From positions 139,576,308 through 139,640,307 of the forward strand of contig NC_135717.1 of the NCBI RefSeq assembly GCF_964656455.1: 64,000 nt of DNA. The letters run 5' to 3'. Positions 47,696 to 59,520 of the stretch are shown here, in pieces. Origin of the DNA: Halichoerus grypus. Taxonomy: Eukaryota > Chordata > Mammalia > Carnivora > Phocidae. Numbering within the stretch: position 1 is the stretch's first letter; each line of letters starts with the position of its first letter. A model generated the notes under the pieces. It searched no databases and was not told the DNA's origin. It saw nothing but the letters and a program-made list of their open reading frames with translations. Position numbers and translations under genes: made by a program.

Positions 47696-49163
47696 TGATG
47701 TGGGGGACAAAGCAAAATCATATGTAGATAAAATTAAATTTCCTTATAACTTGCAGACCATTGACAAATACTTGAGGCAGGCAGAGTAAGACATTCCTCC
47801 AGGAACTCCCAATCTCAATGTTAATGCCTTGCTAGAGGGAAAAACAACCTTAGCTTGCAAGGGAAACAAAGGCAAAAATGAACTATTGGGACTTCATCAA
47901 GATAAAAAGCTTTTGCACAGCAAAGGAAAGTCAACAAAACCAAAAGACAACCAACAGAATGGCAGAAGATATTTGCAAATGTCTTATCAGATAAATCTAC
48001 AAAGAACTTATCAAACTCAACACCCAATGAACAAATAATCCAATCAAATGGGCAGAAGACATGTACAGACATTTCTCCAAAGAAGACATACAAATGGCCA
48101 ACAGACACATGAAAAAATGCTCAACAGCACTCATCATCAGGGAAGTACAAACCAAAACCACAATGAGATACCACCTCATACCTATCAGAATGGCTAAAAA
48201 TAATGTCAGGAAACGACAGATGTTGGAGAGGATGTAGAGAAAGGGGAACCTCTTACACTGTTGGTGGGAATGCAAGCTGGTGTAGCTGCTCTGGAAAACA
48301 GTATGGAGTTTCCTCAAAAAGCTGAAAATAGAGCTACCCTACGACCCAGCAATTGCACTACTAAGTATTTACTCCAAAGACACAAATGTAGTGATCCAAA
48401 GGGGCACCTGCACCCCAATGTTTATAGCAGCAATGTCCACAATAGCCAAACTATGGAAAGAGCCCAGATGTCCATCGACAGATGAATGGATAAAGAAGAT
48501 GTAATATGTATATATAATGAAATACTACTCAGTCATCAAAAAAAATGAAATCTTGCCATTTGCAATGACGTGGATGGAACTAGAGGGTATTATGGTAAGT
48601 GAAATAAGTCTATCAGAGAAAGACAACTATATGATCTCATATGTGGAATATAAGAAACAAAACAGGATCATAGAGGAACAGAGGAAAAAATAAAACAAGA
48701 TGAAATCAGGGAAACAAACTATAAGAGACTCTTAATCATAGGAGACAAACTGAGGATTGCTGGAGGGGAGGGGGGTGAGGGGATGCAGCAACTGGGTGAT
48801 GGACATTAAGGAGGGTATGTGATGTAATGAGCCCTGGGTATTATATAAGACTGATGAATCACTGACCTCTACCTCTGAAACTAATAATACATTATATGTT
48901 AATTAATTGAATTTAAAGAAAAAAAAAAAACAACAACCTTAGCTTGAGTCTTCTTTAGCATACAAAAGTCCTTTTGGAAACTTCCCTAGTTTTTACCTCT
49001 CTCAACTCCATAGTGTATAATCAGTCGCTCCTCACAATCCCAGGACAGCTCTTTCTGCCCATGGGTCCTGTCCCCATGCTTTAATAAAACCACTTTTTGC
49101 ACCGAAAACATCCTGAGAATTCTTTCTTATTCGTGGGCTCTGAACCCCAACATTTCTATATCA
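47696..49163 (+). repeat. ERV1-type solo LTR (copy A), split by L1
   Basis: LTR arms at 47696-47857 and 48932-49163 match copy B (50851-51254) along their length, from TGATGTGGGGGACAAAGC to the terminal TTTCTATATCA. The TATA region is decayed (TACAAAAG at about 48961). An AATAAA polyadenylation signal is at 49083-49088. Flanks GGTTG (47691-47695) and GATTG (49164-49168) look like a 5-bp target duplication with one change. No gag, pol or env sequence is attached. The ERV1 (gammaretrovirus-like) class is inferred from size, signals and style. Confidence 0.82.
47858..48931 (+). mobile_element. LINE-1, 5'-truncated, inserted in LTR A
   Basis: Sense L1 beginning inside ORF2. C-terminal phrases include [25 protein letters not shown] and [12 protein letters not shown], then WMELEGIMVSEISLSEKDN. 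A short 3' UTR follows, ending in TTAATTAATTGAATTTAAAG and poly(A) (48919-48930). ORF2 is broken by several stops (for example shortly after the CLIR-like stretch), so it is dead. The 15-bp target duplication AACAACCTTAGCTTG at 47843-47857 and 48932-48946 is perfect. Much less diverged than the L1M pieces elsewhere. Confidence 0.95.
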
Positions 49164-49239
49164 GATTGCATTATATTCTCTTCTTGTGGTTAGTTTCTAT
49201 CAAAATTCTCTAAAAGGAACAAAAAGGACAGTTCTCTTT

Positions 49240-49451
49240 CCTTTTAAAAAAAATTTTTTTTTAAAGATTTTATTTATTTATTTGACAGAGAGCAACACAG
49301 TGAGAGAGGGAACACAAGCAGGGGGAGTGGGAGAGGGAGAAGCAGTCTTCCCCCTGAGCAGGGAGCCCAATGAGGGGCTCGATCCCAGGACCCTGGGATC
49401 ATGACCTGAGCCAAAGGCAGACACTTAATGACTGAGCCACCCAGGTGCCCC
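49240..49451 (-). repeat. SINEC
   Basis: Reverse copy ending GAGCCACCCAGGTGCCCC. Perfect 16-bp target duplication AAGGACAGTTCTCTTT at 49224-49239 and 49452-49467. It sits 76 bp past LTR A. Confidence 0.97.
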
Positions 49452-49467
49452 AAGGACAGTTCTCTTT

Positions 49468-50569
49468 TCAACTACCATCAGAACCATGCTAAAATCTCTA
49501 TGAAGACTTTTGACTCAGCATTTATATTTCCTTGAAGGTAGGATTTTCCCACAAACAAGCAATTATTCTTCCTAAATTCCATCTAAGAGGATACAACTTC
49601 TTCCACTTTTCTGAGGCCTGATCTCAATGTATGCAACAAAAATGCCAGTTTAGTTCTGTTTGAGATGAATGCGGAAAAGAAGGTAATCTGTTTATTTAAT
49701 GCCTTGACTCATACAATGCAGATTTCCTGAAGCTTTTATTTATTCCCCCTTTGGGAATCTTTGAGTTTGGGAAAGTTGTTCTAAACTTCTACTCAGTAGA
49801 AACTTCTGCAAATTCTCCTGTACAGTGTTTGGATTGCCAAAGGTGACACCTGTGCCATCCTTGATATAAATGAACAGATTCTCTTACTGACGTGATACAA
49901 TAGATCACCAAAGATTGTCTACTCTATCAATGCCAGGGATTGGGAAAGGGGGACATAAATAAAATTGGAGAAGTCATAACTTCAAGCTCCCAACCTCAGG
50001 ACTCTGGTCTGTAAATCTCTTTAATCTCTGTGTTGAGAAAAGTCAGGAAAACATGGAGTGGAAAATAAATGTGTGGTCTTAATTGCCAACTCCTAATATA
50101 GGGAATGAGGCTCATTTCATATTTTGATGTGGTCCAAAGGATCTCTGTTTTGAGGCCAGCTTTTCCACTCATTATATGTGCTTTAGATGGGACTGAGCAA
50201 TCATTATGTGTCTTGGTCAGATCCATTTAACCTCATACATACATGAAATACCTTTTTAGAATGACATTGCCAACATTTTCTACACAGTGATGATGACATG
50301 GACTTGTTAAAGGTGGCTGCTGGAGCTTGCTGAGGAAGACTTTGAGGGCCAGCAGGAGCTCATTGGCAGAGTGCTAAAATCTATCAGTGATATCTGCCAT
50401 CTGCAAAAACACCCCACATTTGCCCTCCGTTGAAGTTGCCAACTGGCAGTCTACATTCTGGAAAGTTACACAAACCAGGCTTCTTTGGCTGATTTAGAAG
50501 GGAGTCCTTTAGAATTAAAGTGTTAGTGAAAATTCTTATTTTAGGGGGGAAAAAAGAGGCAGTTTGCTG
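49468..50569. other. unassigned sequence between two LTRs
   Basis: No retroviral internal-region similarity (no primer-binding site after LTR A, no recognisable gag or pol phrase). Frames of 76 and 79 codons on the minus strand are unrecognised. Confidence 0.5.
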
Positions 50570-50705
50570 TTGCAATGAAGAGGACTCCAGCCTCAGTCTA
50601 TCTAACCTGTGTGACCTGAACAAGTTATTAGAATCATCTGTGTTTCTTCATTGGTAAATGGGGATGTTAATTGTCTTTCCTCAGGAGGTCATTAGGATAT
50701 TTTCA
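50570..50705 (-). repeat. MIR fragment
   Basis: 'cctgtgtgacctgaacaagt', 'gtttcttcattggtaaatgg' and 'ggatgttaattgtc' follow MIR in reverse orientation. Confidence 0.65.
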
Positions 50706-51050
50706 ACCTTTCTCTCTGAGCCAAGCACTTTGTGCTACACATTATATTTGTCTTTAGTGAATAAACTAAGTTCTAGTGGATAAAATAGTTCTAATGGATT
50801 AAAAGTTTAGTGGTTGAACTCAGTTTTAGTGGAGTAGCAAGGGTGGTAAATGATGAGGGGAACAAAGGCAAAAAGGACATGTAGATAAATTTCCCTGTAA
50901 CTTGCAGCCTGTTGACGAATACTGGAGGCAGGGAGAGTATGACATTCCTCCAGGAACTCCCAATCTTCAGGTTATTGCCTTGCTACGGGGAAAAACAACC
51001 TTAGCTTGACAATAGCCAGGCCTCCAGGATCCTCTGAATCTTCTGTAGCA

Positions 51051-51057
51051 TATAAAA
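51051..51057 (+). promoter_or_regulatory. LTR B TATA box
   Basis: TATAAAA about 120 bp upstream of the LTR's AATAAA, in the expected U3/R arrangement. Whether it still initiates transcription is unknown. Confidence 0.6.
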
Positions 51058-51172
51058 ACCCCTTTGGAAACTTCCCTTGTTTTTACCTTCCCCAACTCCA
51101 TATTATATAATGAGTTGCTCCTCACATCATGGGGCAGCCCTTTCTGCCCACAGGTCATATCCCCGTGCTTTA

Positions 51173-51178
51173 AATAAA
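51173..51178 (+). terminator. LTR B polyadenylation signal
   Basis: AATAAA in the R region, also conserved in copy A at 49083-49088. Confidence 0.65.
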
Positions 51179-51259
51179 ACCACCTTTTTGTACCAAAGAC
51201 GTCTCGAGAATTCTTTCTTGGTCATCAGCTCCAAACCCCAACATTTCCATATCAGTAAA

Positions 51260-51814
51260 TGGTCTTTTAGCATGATAAGGCCAGGTTTGTTAGCCTTTGA
51301 CAATTTTGGCCAAAATTATGTTAAATATCATCTCAGTAGCAATGAGTACAACTAGTGCATAGATTTTGAATATGAGGGCTCCTTGGAGAAATGTTTAATT
51401 CTTAGGCTGAGTCAATAAATATATAAGATGAGCTGAAGCATCTTGTAATTCCAGAAAGTAAGGCAGTGTTCCCATACACAATGTGATGGGGGTATGTCAA
51501 AGTGACACAGGAGCCAACTGGTCTATGATTTTGGTGACTTTTTTTTTGTTCTGTGTCTGCTTCTAAGGTTCTCGGATCTATAATTACTTTTTCATTATTC
51601 ATCACTCTGGCTTCTAATTTTTCATAGCTTTGGCTTTCTAAAGGCTTTTGCAAATATCATCAGCATCTCTTCCCGCCTCATCCTTAAAGGATAATCTGGT
51701 TGATTTGGAACTTCACTACCTGGTTCAAGGAATGCTTTTTGGGCTGGGCTTTTTGCTGCATAGACCAGTGGCTATCCTTAGTTTGGTAGTCAATGGCAAA
51801 ACCAACATGATTGT
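51260..51814. other. unassigned sequence
   Basis: Minus-strand 83-codon (51402-51653) and plus-strand 78-codon frames without recognisable similarity. No repeat identified. Confidence 0.4.
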
Positions 51815-51829
51815 AGAAAACTGTACAGT

Positions 51830-52045
51830 TGGGACACCTGGGTGGCTCAGTCAGTTAAGCGTCTGCCTTGGGTTGGGGTCATGATCCTGGGGCCCTGGTG
51901 GGGCTCCCTGCTCAGTGGGGAGTCTGCTTCTCCCTCTACCTCTGCCCCTCCTCCCCACTTGCGTTCTCTCTCTTGCTTGCTCGCTCTCTCTCTCAAGTAA
52001 ATAGTCTTAAAAAAAGAAAGAAAGAAAGAAAAAAAGAAAAAAAGA
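51830..52045 (+). repeat. SINEC with (AAAG)n tail
   Basis: Head GGGACACCTGGGTGGCTCAG with a small deletion in the middle. The tail has become (AAAG)n/A-rich. Target duplication AAAACTGTACAGT (51817-51829) and AAAACTTTACAGT (52046-52058). It is the last SINE in the window. Confidence 0.96.
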
Positions 52046-52058
52046 AAAACTTTACAGT

Positions 52059-53859
52059 GAGGGCTATTCGTGCCAAATAATTCTGAAGAAATTTCAGGTT
52101 GATTCCTGGCCCGTCAGAAACTATTTAGAGATATCTTGTGGGTCAGAAAATGAAGGAGCCTGTTACGTGCAGTCACCTTTAGTTAAGGGTGAGGGCATGC
52201 AGGCTCTACTCCCGAATGCCCTTCCCTACCCCACTAGCTTCCACAGAAGGCAGCAGTGGACATGAACATTTTCCCATCAGAATGCCCTGTGGGGATGGCA
52301 AGCACACGGGTTTTTTTTTTTTTTTTCTGTCCTTTAGCTATTCCTCCCAAGACTAGAAAGAAGATAATAATACAGTAATGCAATGTTTGTGACATTTGTT
52401 AAGAATGAGGGCCCAACTATGCATACAAGGCAGTTTTGTGATAGGTGTTCAAGGAAGCACGGAAACCACATATCCCTTCTAGGGGCAGAAGAGCCAATAG
52501 GCTCTGAGCATGCGCGGCTCATATGGCTGGGGCGAGGCATGCAGGGGGAGATAGGTGGTTTTCTCCTGCCTCTGTCTGGATTTTTTGGCGGTCTTCTTGT
52601 TTGGTCACATTCGTTTCGTTCAGATTCTTTTCATCATGGGCAGTTCATCACTGGACTCCCTTAACTCCAAAATAGTCCCCCAGCAAGTCCTTAAGGCTTC
52701 TAAAAATAGCACTGTTTTTCTTATGACTTAATTGCAATAATTAATGAACTGCCATTTTTGTAATTGCAAATTTTTCTTTCATTTCAAGCCTTTCAGTCTG
52801 AGTTTGATTGCCTCTTTTTACACGTGTAACTAATACTTTTTTGGTGTCCACTGGGGGGAATTTTTATGATTTAATTAAAAACAAATAATAAAATGATTTG
52901 ACTCCATTATTACATGTTATAACTGTTGGGATTGTATTAAACTGTGTTGTACAAACATGGCCCTCTAAAGAATTCTGTATAATAGAGATTGGTTTCCCTC
53001 AGAATTTATATCAAAGAACATCAAAATCAAGTCTATTTGAAAGGAACTCACAAAAGAAGGGCCAGAAATTGTAATTTTCTACAAATTCCATCTAAATTAT
53101 ACTCTGTTAAATAAAGCATAAAATTTATGGACAAATGGATTGCTGTAAGAGTCTATATATACTCAAGGTATTTTTGACTAGTTTTTCTTATTTTTTATAG
53201 TTAAAATTCTAATGCTAAAAGTGTATTTGCAATTTTTTTATTTAAAAGGTATACTGGTTAAATTTTATATCCTGTAGTGATAAAGTGTTACTTTTCACCT
53301 TGATCTGACCATGGAGACCTGAATATCTTCTTTTTATTCCTTCTTTAGGATAAAATTCCATTTCATCATATTTCAAAGATAATAAAGACCCCAGGCATAG
53401 TAAAACCTATTAAGTGTGGAATTGGCAACAATTCCAATTCCAGTTTGAAATATATATATTTATATAGTCTAGCAAGTTGTATCACATGTGAATTTACTCG
53501 TGTGATTGTTTATTGAAAACAGGTAATAATTGCTCTTACTGTTATTGTTAAAGTTGAGTACTTGGAACCATATTAATGATCTTTATTACATAAGGGCATT
53601 TTCAAAGTCTTAATGGATGTGTTTTGCATTTTTAAATGAACAGAATATTTAAATGTATAAAATGCTGCTTGAATACTATTCTTTCTAAAACTGTATTCTT
53701 TCTAAAGCTCTTTCTGTTAGTCCCTCATTAACTCTGACAGCTAATATTTACTTTGTATCCTTCAGCACAAGACCAAGAGATAGAAACTGTATTAGGCTCA
53801 ACCCAACAAAAGGTCTAGTTCTAAAACAGGAAACTGTGGCCAATTTTTATCAATTCCTA
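52059..53859. other. unassigned, SINE-free
   Basis: 52200-52680 is less AT-rich and holds CATGCGCGGC (about 52509-52518, NRF1-like) and a 93-codon + frame with no recognisable product. It could be an unnamed LTR. 52680-53860 is AT-rich and unrecognised. Confidence 0.4.
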
Positions 53860-54080
53860 CTTGGCCATCTGATTCATGTCCTCCTTTTGTTTCCAGTGCC
53901 ACCAACCTAATTCAGATCCTTACACCCTTTTCCCCTGGTTTCAGTAGCCTCCTAGCTGAACTATTCAAGCTATCTTACTCAGAGCTTCTAAATTAATGTA
54001 TTCAAGGCACATTGTCTGATCATGTCACTTTCTTACACATGAAAAGTACTACTAAATAGTAGTCATTTAATTTAACTCGA
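53860..54080 (+). repeat. L2 fragment
   Basis: 'cagtagcctcctagctgaac', 'gtctgatcatgtcactttct' and 'tacacatgaaaagtact' follow the CT-rich L2 region. Confidence 0.55.
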
Positions 54081-54519
54081 TGACTACTTAATAGTCTAAG
54101 AGGTACTGTAAGTACTTACTCAGTTCAGGAATTGTGTTACACCTTGCTAATATAAAGATGAATAAAAGAACATTCTTGCCTTTGAGATGTTTACAGATTC
54201 TTAGGGAAAAAATTATGTGGTATTTACTATGTATAATTTATTAGACATTAAATCCATAATTGTATAGCTGTATTGATATGTCTGTATGTGTATTTAAATA
54301 CATATTATGGAGTGACACAGAGCTAGGATGTGTAGAGTGGGTATAAACCTGAGTCCATTAATTTAGGTGTGCAAAAAATAACATTGCATTTCATATAAGT
54401 ATTCAATTTCCAATCTAAGTTTTCATTCTACTCACATGACAGAAATGTAATAACAGTTTGAACCCTCTCCCCTTTTTAGGATTGTGGCTAAATTCTGGAA
54501 GCTTATGTACTATCTCTGC

Positions 54520-55235
54520 TATAGATTCAATGTGTTTCCCCAAAATTCCTATGTAGGAACCTACTTCCCACTCTGATGGTATTCAAAGGTGAGCCTTTGA
54601 AATGTGATTAGGTCAGGAGGGCGTTACTCCCATGAATAGGGTTAGTGGTTTTTATAAAGAGACCCCAGAGGAGACAACAGGAAATCATGATTGCCAGACA
54701 GGCCCTATGGACCATAAGGACAGGAGGGCCAGAAGGGGTTTGATGGCAACCACCATTTCAACCTCCTCATCAGTGGCCCGGTTCTGGAAAGCTCTAGCTC
54801 CAGGAATATGCCCTGGTTGGCAGGCCCTATGCAACAGGCCAGTAGGGTTTGAGTGAGGGCAGGTGTGTGGGTGTAAACTGCACAGGTGTAGGCCGCTAAC
54901 TCAGCATTCAGGCTCCGTGGGATCAGTCCTGGGTCTGGGCCGGGTAGTAATAGGTCATGTCAAAAACAGGGGCTTCTTGGGGCCACACCCAGCTGCCAGA
55001 GCCCATTAAAAAAAAATTAATAAAAAATAGAGACCCCTGAGAGCTACCTTGCTCTTTTGTAGGAGGACACAGTAAGAAAACAGCCCTCTGTGAACCAGGA
55101 AGCCAGCTCTCCCCAGACGCTGAATCTGACTGCACCTTGATCTTGGACTTACAAGGCTCCCGAAATGTGAGAAAGAAATTTCTGTCGTTTATAGGTCTAT
55201 GGTATTTTTGTTATAGCAGTCTGAAGGGAAGAAGA
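54520..55235 (+). repeat. MaLR-class LTR, interrupted
   Basis: Left arm: 'ttccccaaaattcctatgta', 'ggtgagcctttgaaatgtga', 'ttaggtcaggagggcg', 'ttataaagagaccccagag'. Right arm: 'gagagctaccttgctctttt', 'aggaggacacagtaag', 'cgctgaatctgactgcacct', 'tatggtatttttgttatagc'. This is a MaLR (MLT1/MST-like) LTR in order, split by the 358-bp insertion at 54671. Confidence 0.68.
54671..55028 (+). mobile_element. unidentified poly(A) retro-insertion
   Basis: 358 bp of non-LTR text, less AT-rich than its flanks, ending in an A-rich tail (55004-55028). It is bracketed by AGAGACCCCAGAG (54658-54670) and AGAGACCCCTGAG (55029-55041), a 13-bp target duplication with one mismatch. It has no tRNA-, 7SL- or 5S-like head and no SINEC, L1 or L2 similarity. 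A + frame starts MATTISTSSSVARFWKALAP at about 54742 and stops after 37 codons. I do not recognise it. Most likely a processed transcript (possibly 5' truncated). A rare SINE is possible. Confidence 0.6.
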
Positions 55236-56124
55236 CCATTCCTGTAGAGGGAGGGCCTATGGTCTTGCATGTTGGCTGAGTGTGCACGTATTCACTCAAT
55301 TGGCTGGTTTGGTCCACACAAATCTCTTTTAAAAACCTGCTTTATTCCTGTTTACCTGACCACATCAGGCTTGATCTGACAGTCTTTTTTCTTTTGTTTG
55401 TTACTCCTAGTTCTGGGTCATACCTATTCTCTTCACCCTGCCTTTCTCAAAGAATTTGTTTATGCTTAAAATTCTCTCCTTTTCCCTAAATTGACTACTA
55501 AGTTTTACAAATCTCAGCTAAGTGACTCCTTTCTGGCTTTGCTTTCCACTCCCTTAGTAAGTACTGAACAGCCCAATCCTAGGAATTGAAGGGCCACGGG
55601 GGGAGGTAATGTTCGAGGGAAGAGCGGGAGCTGAGCAGAGGGCAAAAGAGGCAATTAACAAGGGGGGACATTATTTACTCTTGCAAAAATATTATTCTAC
55701 TCCTCACAGCCTGCATGATAGACATTAGCAAGGTAACCATATAATGGTCCCTGGGTACAGGGCAGGAGTTGTAATGCTATGATGTCCCTCACAACACTTT
55801 TCAGAACCCAAGGGCACGAGCTCGTGGGCCAGAATGCAGAGGCCCTCAGCTGTTTCCAGTAATGCCAGGTATTAACAGTGTTTGTGTATTTCCACCTAAC
55901 TACGTTGAACTCAATGCTGTTTGTTGAGGGCTTATATCCTGGACACTGTTAAAGAAGCTTTTTAAGAAATCCATAATGGATATGAAACTGTAGCCTTTTA
56001 TTTTTAAGCCAATATCCACCCCGATGTATTATAAAATATTGGTCAGTTAACCATGGGTGGAAATCCTACGATCTTGATGCTCAGTATTGCTTTCTAATTA
56101 GCTAACACAGATGATGATGGTAAG
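55236..56124. other. unassigned sequence
   Basis: 55280-55560 is CT-rich and may be decayed L2. The rest is unrecognised. Confidence 0.4.
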
Positions 56125-56335
56125 GATAATAACTCTTTTAATTTATTTATTGAGTGTTTATTTTGTTCCAGCTAGAAATCAAATAATTTTATATTAATTA
56201 TCTTATTTAATTCCAACAATGATACTGATATACTCACTTTTATTATATTTATATTAAATATGAAGAATTCAGGCTTCAAGAGGGAAAATACCTTATGCAA
56301 GATTACAGTTAATTATCTGAACTCTACTTTTAGAC
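56125..56335 (+). repeat. MIR
   Basis: 'ttatttattgagtgtttatt', 'ttatttaattccaacaatga' and 'caggcttcaagagggaaaat' follow sense MIR. Strongly diverged. Confidence 0.6.
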
Positions 56336-57279
56336 TCCAGCATTTATGTCAAGTTTTTGGGAGGCCATGGAGGGGCAAATGGAAAGGAATATGATGAATT
56401 AAGTCCTGTGTTTTACAATCTCTTTAACCGGAAGGCCGCATCTTAGTATGTGATAATTGTGTGTGTGATATATATATATCATGGAGAGTTGCTTATTAAG
56501 AACAGATAATGTATCTTAGGCATTTAGCATGTTGACTGGACCTAAAAACAACTCAATGAATGTTATCATTATTAAATTTTTCATGAAATGGTTTAGGAGT
56601 AACTATATTTGGAATAGTAGTTATGCAAAGATTTTATTTCAAGTATAAAAAATATCGTGTCGGCAGAGTAATGGCATTGGATCTCACAAATTACTACTGA
56701 CCTGTGATGTGACAAACTAATGTGTGGGTGCCACTAACAAGAATATTGCTTGATTATCTTTTTACCTCCTAATAAATCAATTACCTCTTTTCCTCACACA
56801 TTCTTTGTGATCCCTCTTACCTCCTCTCTTTTCCTATATTATTCTTCATCTTCTTTCTCTCCCTAGCTCTGTTTTCCTATCTCTCTTGCTTCAAATTCTC
56901 CAGCATTTTCCTTTATGTTTCTCTTTCCCTGTATCGCTTGTCTCCTAGGCTCTTAGAATTGGTGGTAATGTTGCATTTAGGAGCATGCCCAGGATTTTTT
57001 TTTTTTTTTTTCATATAGGGCCTTAGGGGTTGACCTCTCCCACCAAAATGTTAATTGAGCAGTATAAATCTTAATAGGGGTAGGATGAAAATAGATAGAA
57101 ACACTCTTCTGGCTCCAAAATTCTGAAAATTCAAGAGGAAATACTTCAGTTTATTTGTAGGAAAATCATTTTTCAATGTGGAATTATTTTTCTAAAAATT
57201 ACATTCACATAGAGATATATCTAATAATGACAAGAACTTGCTATTATGATAATGATGATGATGGAGATGATGTTACTTC
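56336..57279. other. unassigned sequence
   Basis: CT-rich 56780-56950 and a T-run at 56996-57011. Nothing recognised. Confidence 0.42.
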
Positions 57280-57365
57280 CTTGAGAACAGGCTATGATCC
57301 TCTTTGTATTTCCAGCACCCAGAAGAGTGATTGGCGAATGGTAGGTGCTTAAAAAAGTGTTGAAG
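57280..57365 (+). repeat. L2 3' end
   Basis: 'cttgagaacaggctatgatc', 'gtatttccagcacccagaag' and 'ggtaggtgcttaaaaaagtg' form the L2 3' terminus. Confidence 0.65.
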
Positions 57366-58324
57366 AAAAGAATAAATTATAATTAGCTATAACTGTGCTA
57401 ATAATTATGGTATGTGAATATGTATTTTGGGGCAATATACTTGTTGACAGTGCTAAAACTCAGTTCTTATCAATTCTGGGAGACTTATGGGTAGAAACAT
57501 ACATACATGCACCTCACAAATGCATCCCAAACCTAATTTAATCAGTAACTTAAATACTTGCCTCACCCTGGAAGCCTAATATTGATGGCACGAGGCACAA
57601 ATCCGTAGGACGCTCCAAAGAAGCCCAATACACTTTGCAGAATTGCTTCATTCCCTGAGAATGTCCCAGGATTAAAGCTTTGGGGACTTTCTTTTCTGTT
57701 TGCAGGCGTGTTTTAGCTGGCCTACTCGAAATACTGTTAAGAGGCTTAGGAAATCCGTAATTATTAGCTGAGAATTCTGTGTTTATATTTTTGGTCATAG
57801 CAAAGAGACTTTAAAATCTGACTTCTAAAGGACTCTGAATACCAGATGATTAATATTTTACAAAAACAAAGATCAAATCAAGAAGCAAGGGAATTCATTA
57901 CCCTTACTAAAATAAAATTACTAATGTGCAAATATGAGAAAGGTCATTGTATTTGATACTTGCATTATGCATAAAGAAATAAGCTTCTTTTGAAGTGTTT
58001 ATTATAATGATTTGCCATGGGACTGAGTTATGAAATCACTGTGTGTAATTAAAATGCAGTCTCTACGTCCTGCAGTAACACACTAGGGGTTTAATACAAG
58101 CTGGGACACACCCTTGGCTATTTGTAAACATGCTTTATGTTTAGAGAAGAAAAAGGAATTAGCTGCCTATGCACCAGATGAGTAATCTCATAATAAAACA
58201 TAATTTCCGTGAGACAGTTGACATCTCAATATGATTTGATTTCTTCCAATCTGGTAAAAGATTATTTCATGGGCTTTACCATGGGAGTGTTAGAGTAGAA
58301 GGTTATAGAAAAAAGCATAGAGTG
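57366..58324. other. unassigned; unique block 57.95-58.22 kb
   Basis: 57950-58220 lacks repeat similarity and contains a forkhead-type TGTAAACA (58123-58130) and TAATTA-type cores. It is a weak non-coding element candidate. An 82-codon minus-strand frame (57550-57798) is unrecognised. Confidence 0.35.
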
Positions 58325-58480
58325 GTATCGTGATCTGATATACAAACTTAGGAGTCAGAACACATGAATTCACATTCTGTCTTTCTTCCTTCTCCTTCTG
58401 ATAAAACTGGGCAAATATCGGTAACCTCCCTGAGGCAACAATTTCTCATCCTTAAATGGTAGAAACAGTATCTGCTCACC
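58325..58480 (-). repeat. MIR fragment
   Basis: 'cttaggagtcagaacacatg', 'aaatatcggtaacctccctg' and 'atttctcatccttaaatggt' follow MIR in reverse orientation. Confidence 0.62.
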
Positions 58481-59329
58481 TAACACAAAAAAAGATTTTT
58501 AGACTGAAATAAAAGAAATAAATTGTAAAGTGACATAAAATGCTGGTTAAGCTTCACAAGTACTAATTTTCATTTTCACAGAGGTCAATAAGAGAGAGCT
58601 ATTCTCTGTGACCACACTAAGATAAAGACGGCTCGTAGGATCCTTGCTGACTTCTCTAGGACTCTTGTAGAATCTGTTCGAGTTCTGAAAGGTGTTTGTG
58701 CAAGTGTGGCTTTCGTTTTGGTTCCTAATCGGATGTTTCATTGTTTTTGGTGCCAATTTTTGGGACCAGGCCGATTTCCCAAGCATTTTACCATTTACCC
58801 TTTAGCATCTATGCAAGAGACCTAGGCATGCTATTTTTGAAACATTTCTAAGGTAATCCTTGGAATAATTTTATCCTTTCTATTGATTATTTTCTTTGGC
58901 TCAGTTAATAGGTTGCCACATTACTTGGTGAGTCTAAAACTGAGTATCCTGTTTGTGTATCTGAAACAAGTAATGGATAATAATTATCACCGCGAGGCTG
59001 GCAGTATTCACTTGAGAGTAAAAATTACATTGATTCTCTGACTTGAGCAAAAATTCTTTCTTCAGAAAATGTTATGATACTTTCTTCTACTTCTCTTTCT
59101 TTCTCTTTATAACTGTCATATCTCAGTTCCACAAATTCAGGGTAACAATGAGCTTAGAGTCCTACTGAGGACAACTATCCCCAAATACTATTTGTTTTGT
59201 TATTTAAATCACTTCTGTACTTGAGAAGATGTAGAATGGTCTTAATTAATGAAAGAATTTTCTATGTACTTTCATGAAATAAACCTTTATATGGTGTTCA
59301 GGCATAACTTGATTATTTAATGAAATATC
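58481..59329. other. unassigned sequence
   Basis: A 79-codon minus-strand frame (58547-58786) without recognisable similarity. No repeats named. Confidence 0.42.
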
Positions 59330-59520
59330 TGGAGAATATGGATTTTGTAATCCTGGATTACCAGCTGTGCAACCTGGGGGAGTTAGCTAACCTCTCTGAT
59401 CTTCAGTTTTCTCTTCTATAAAACAAGAGGAATAATAATACCTAATCCAGTCATGCAGATTTGTGGCAGAGATCAAATGATGCTTATACATTGTATAAGA
59501 ATGTACCATAAAGTGTTAAA
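59330..59520 (-). repeat. MIR
   Basis: 'cagctgtgcaacctggggga', 'ctctctgatcttcagttttc' and 'gaggaataataatacctaat' follow MIR in reverse orientation. Confidence 0.72.

Larger units (their letters stand above)
50851..51254 (+). repeat. ERV1-type solo LTR (copy B)
   Basis: 404-bp LTR from TGATGAGGGG to TTTCCATATCA with a perfect 5-bp target duplication GTAAA at 50846-50850 and 51255-51259. U3 shares 'cctccaggaactcccaatct' with copy A. TATAAAA is at 51051-51057 and AATAAA at 51173-51178, so the promoter TATA survives better than in copy A. An intact duplication around a single LTR means the provirus recombined out, leaving a solo LTR. Confidence 0.88.

Noticed and set aside
47696..51254. A provirus with two LTRs and a 1.7-kb internal region
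   Set aside because: Each LTR has its own target duplication, and the intervening DNA carries a MIR and no retroviral genes or primer-binding site.
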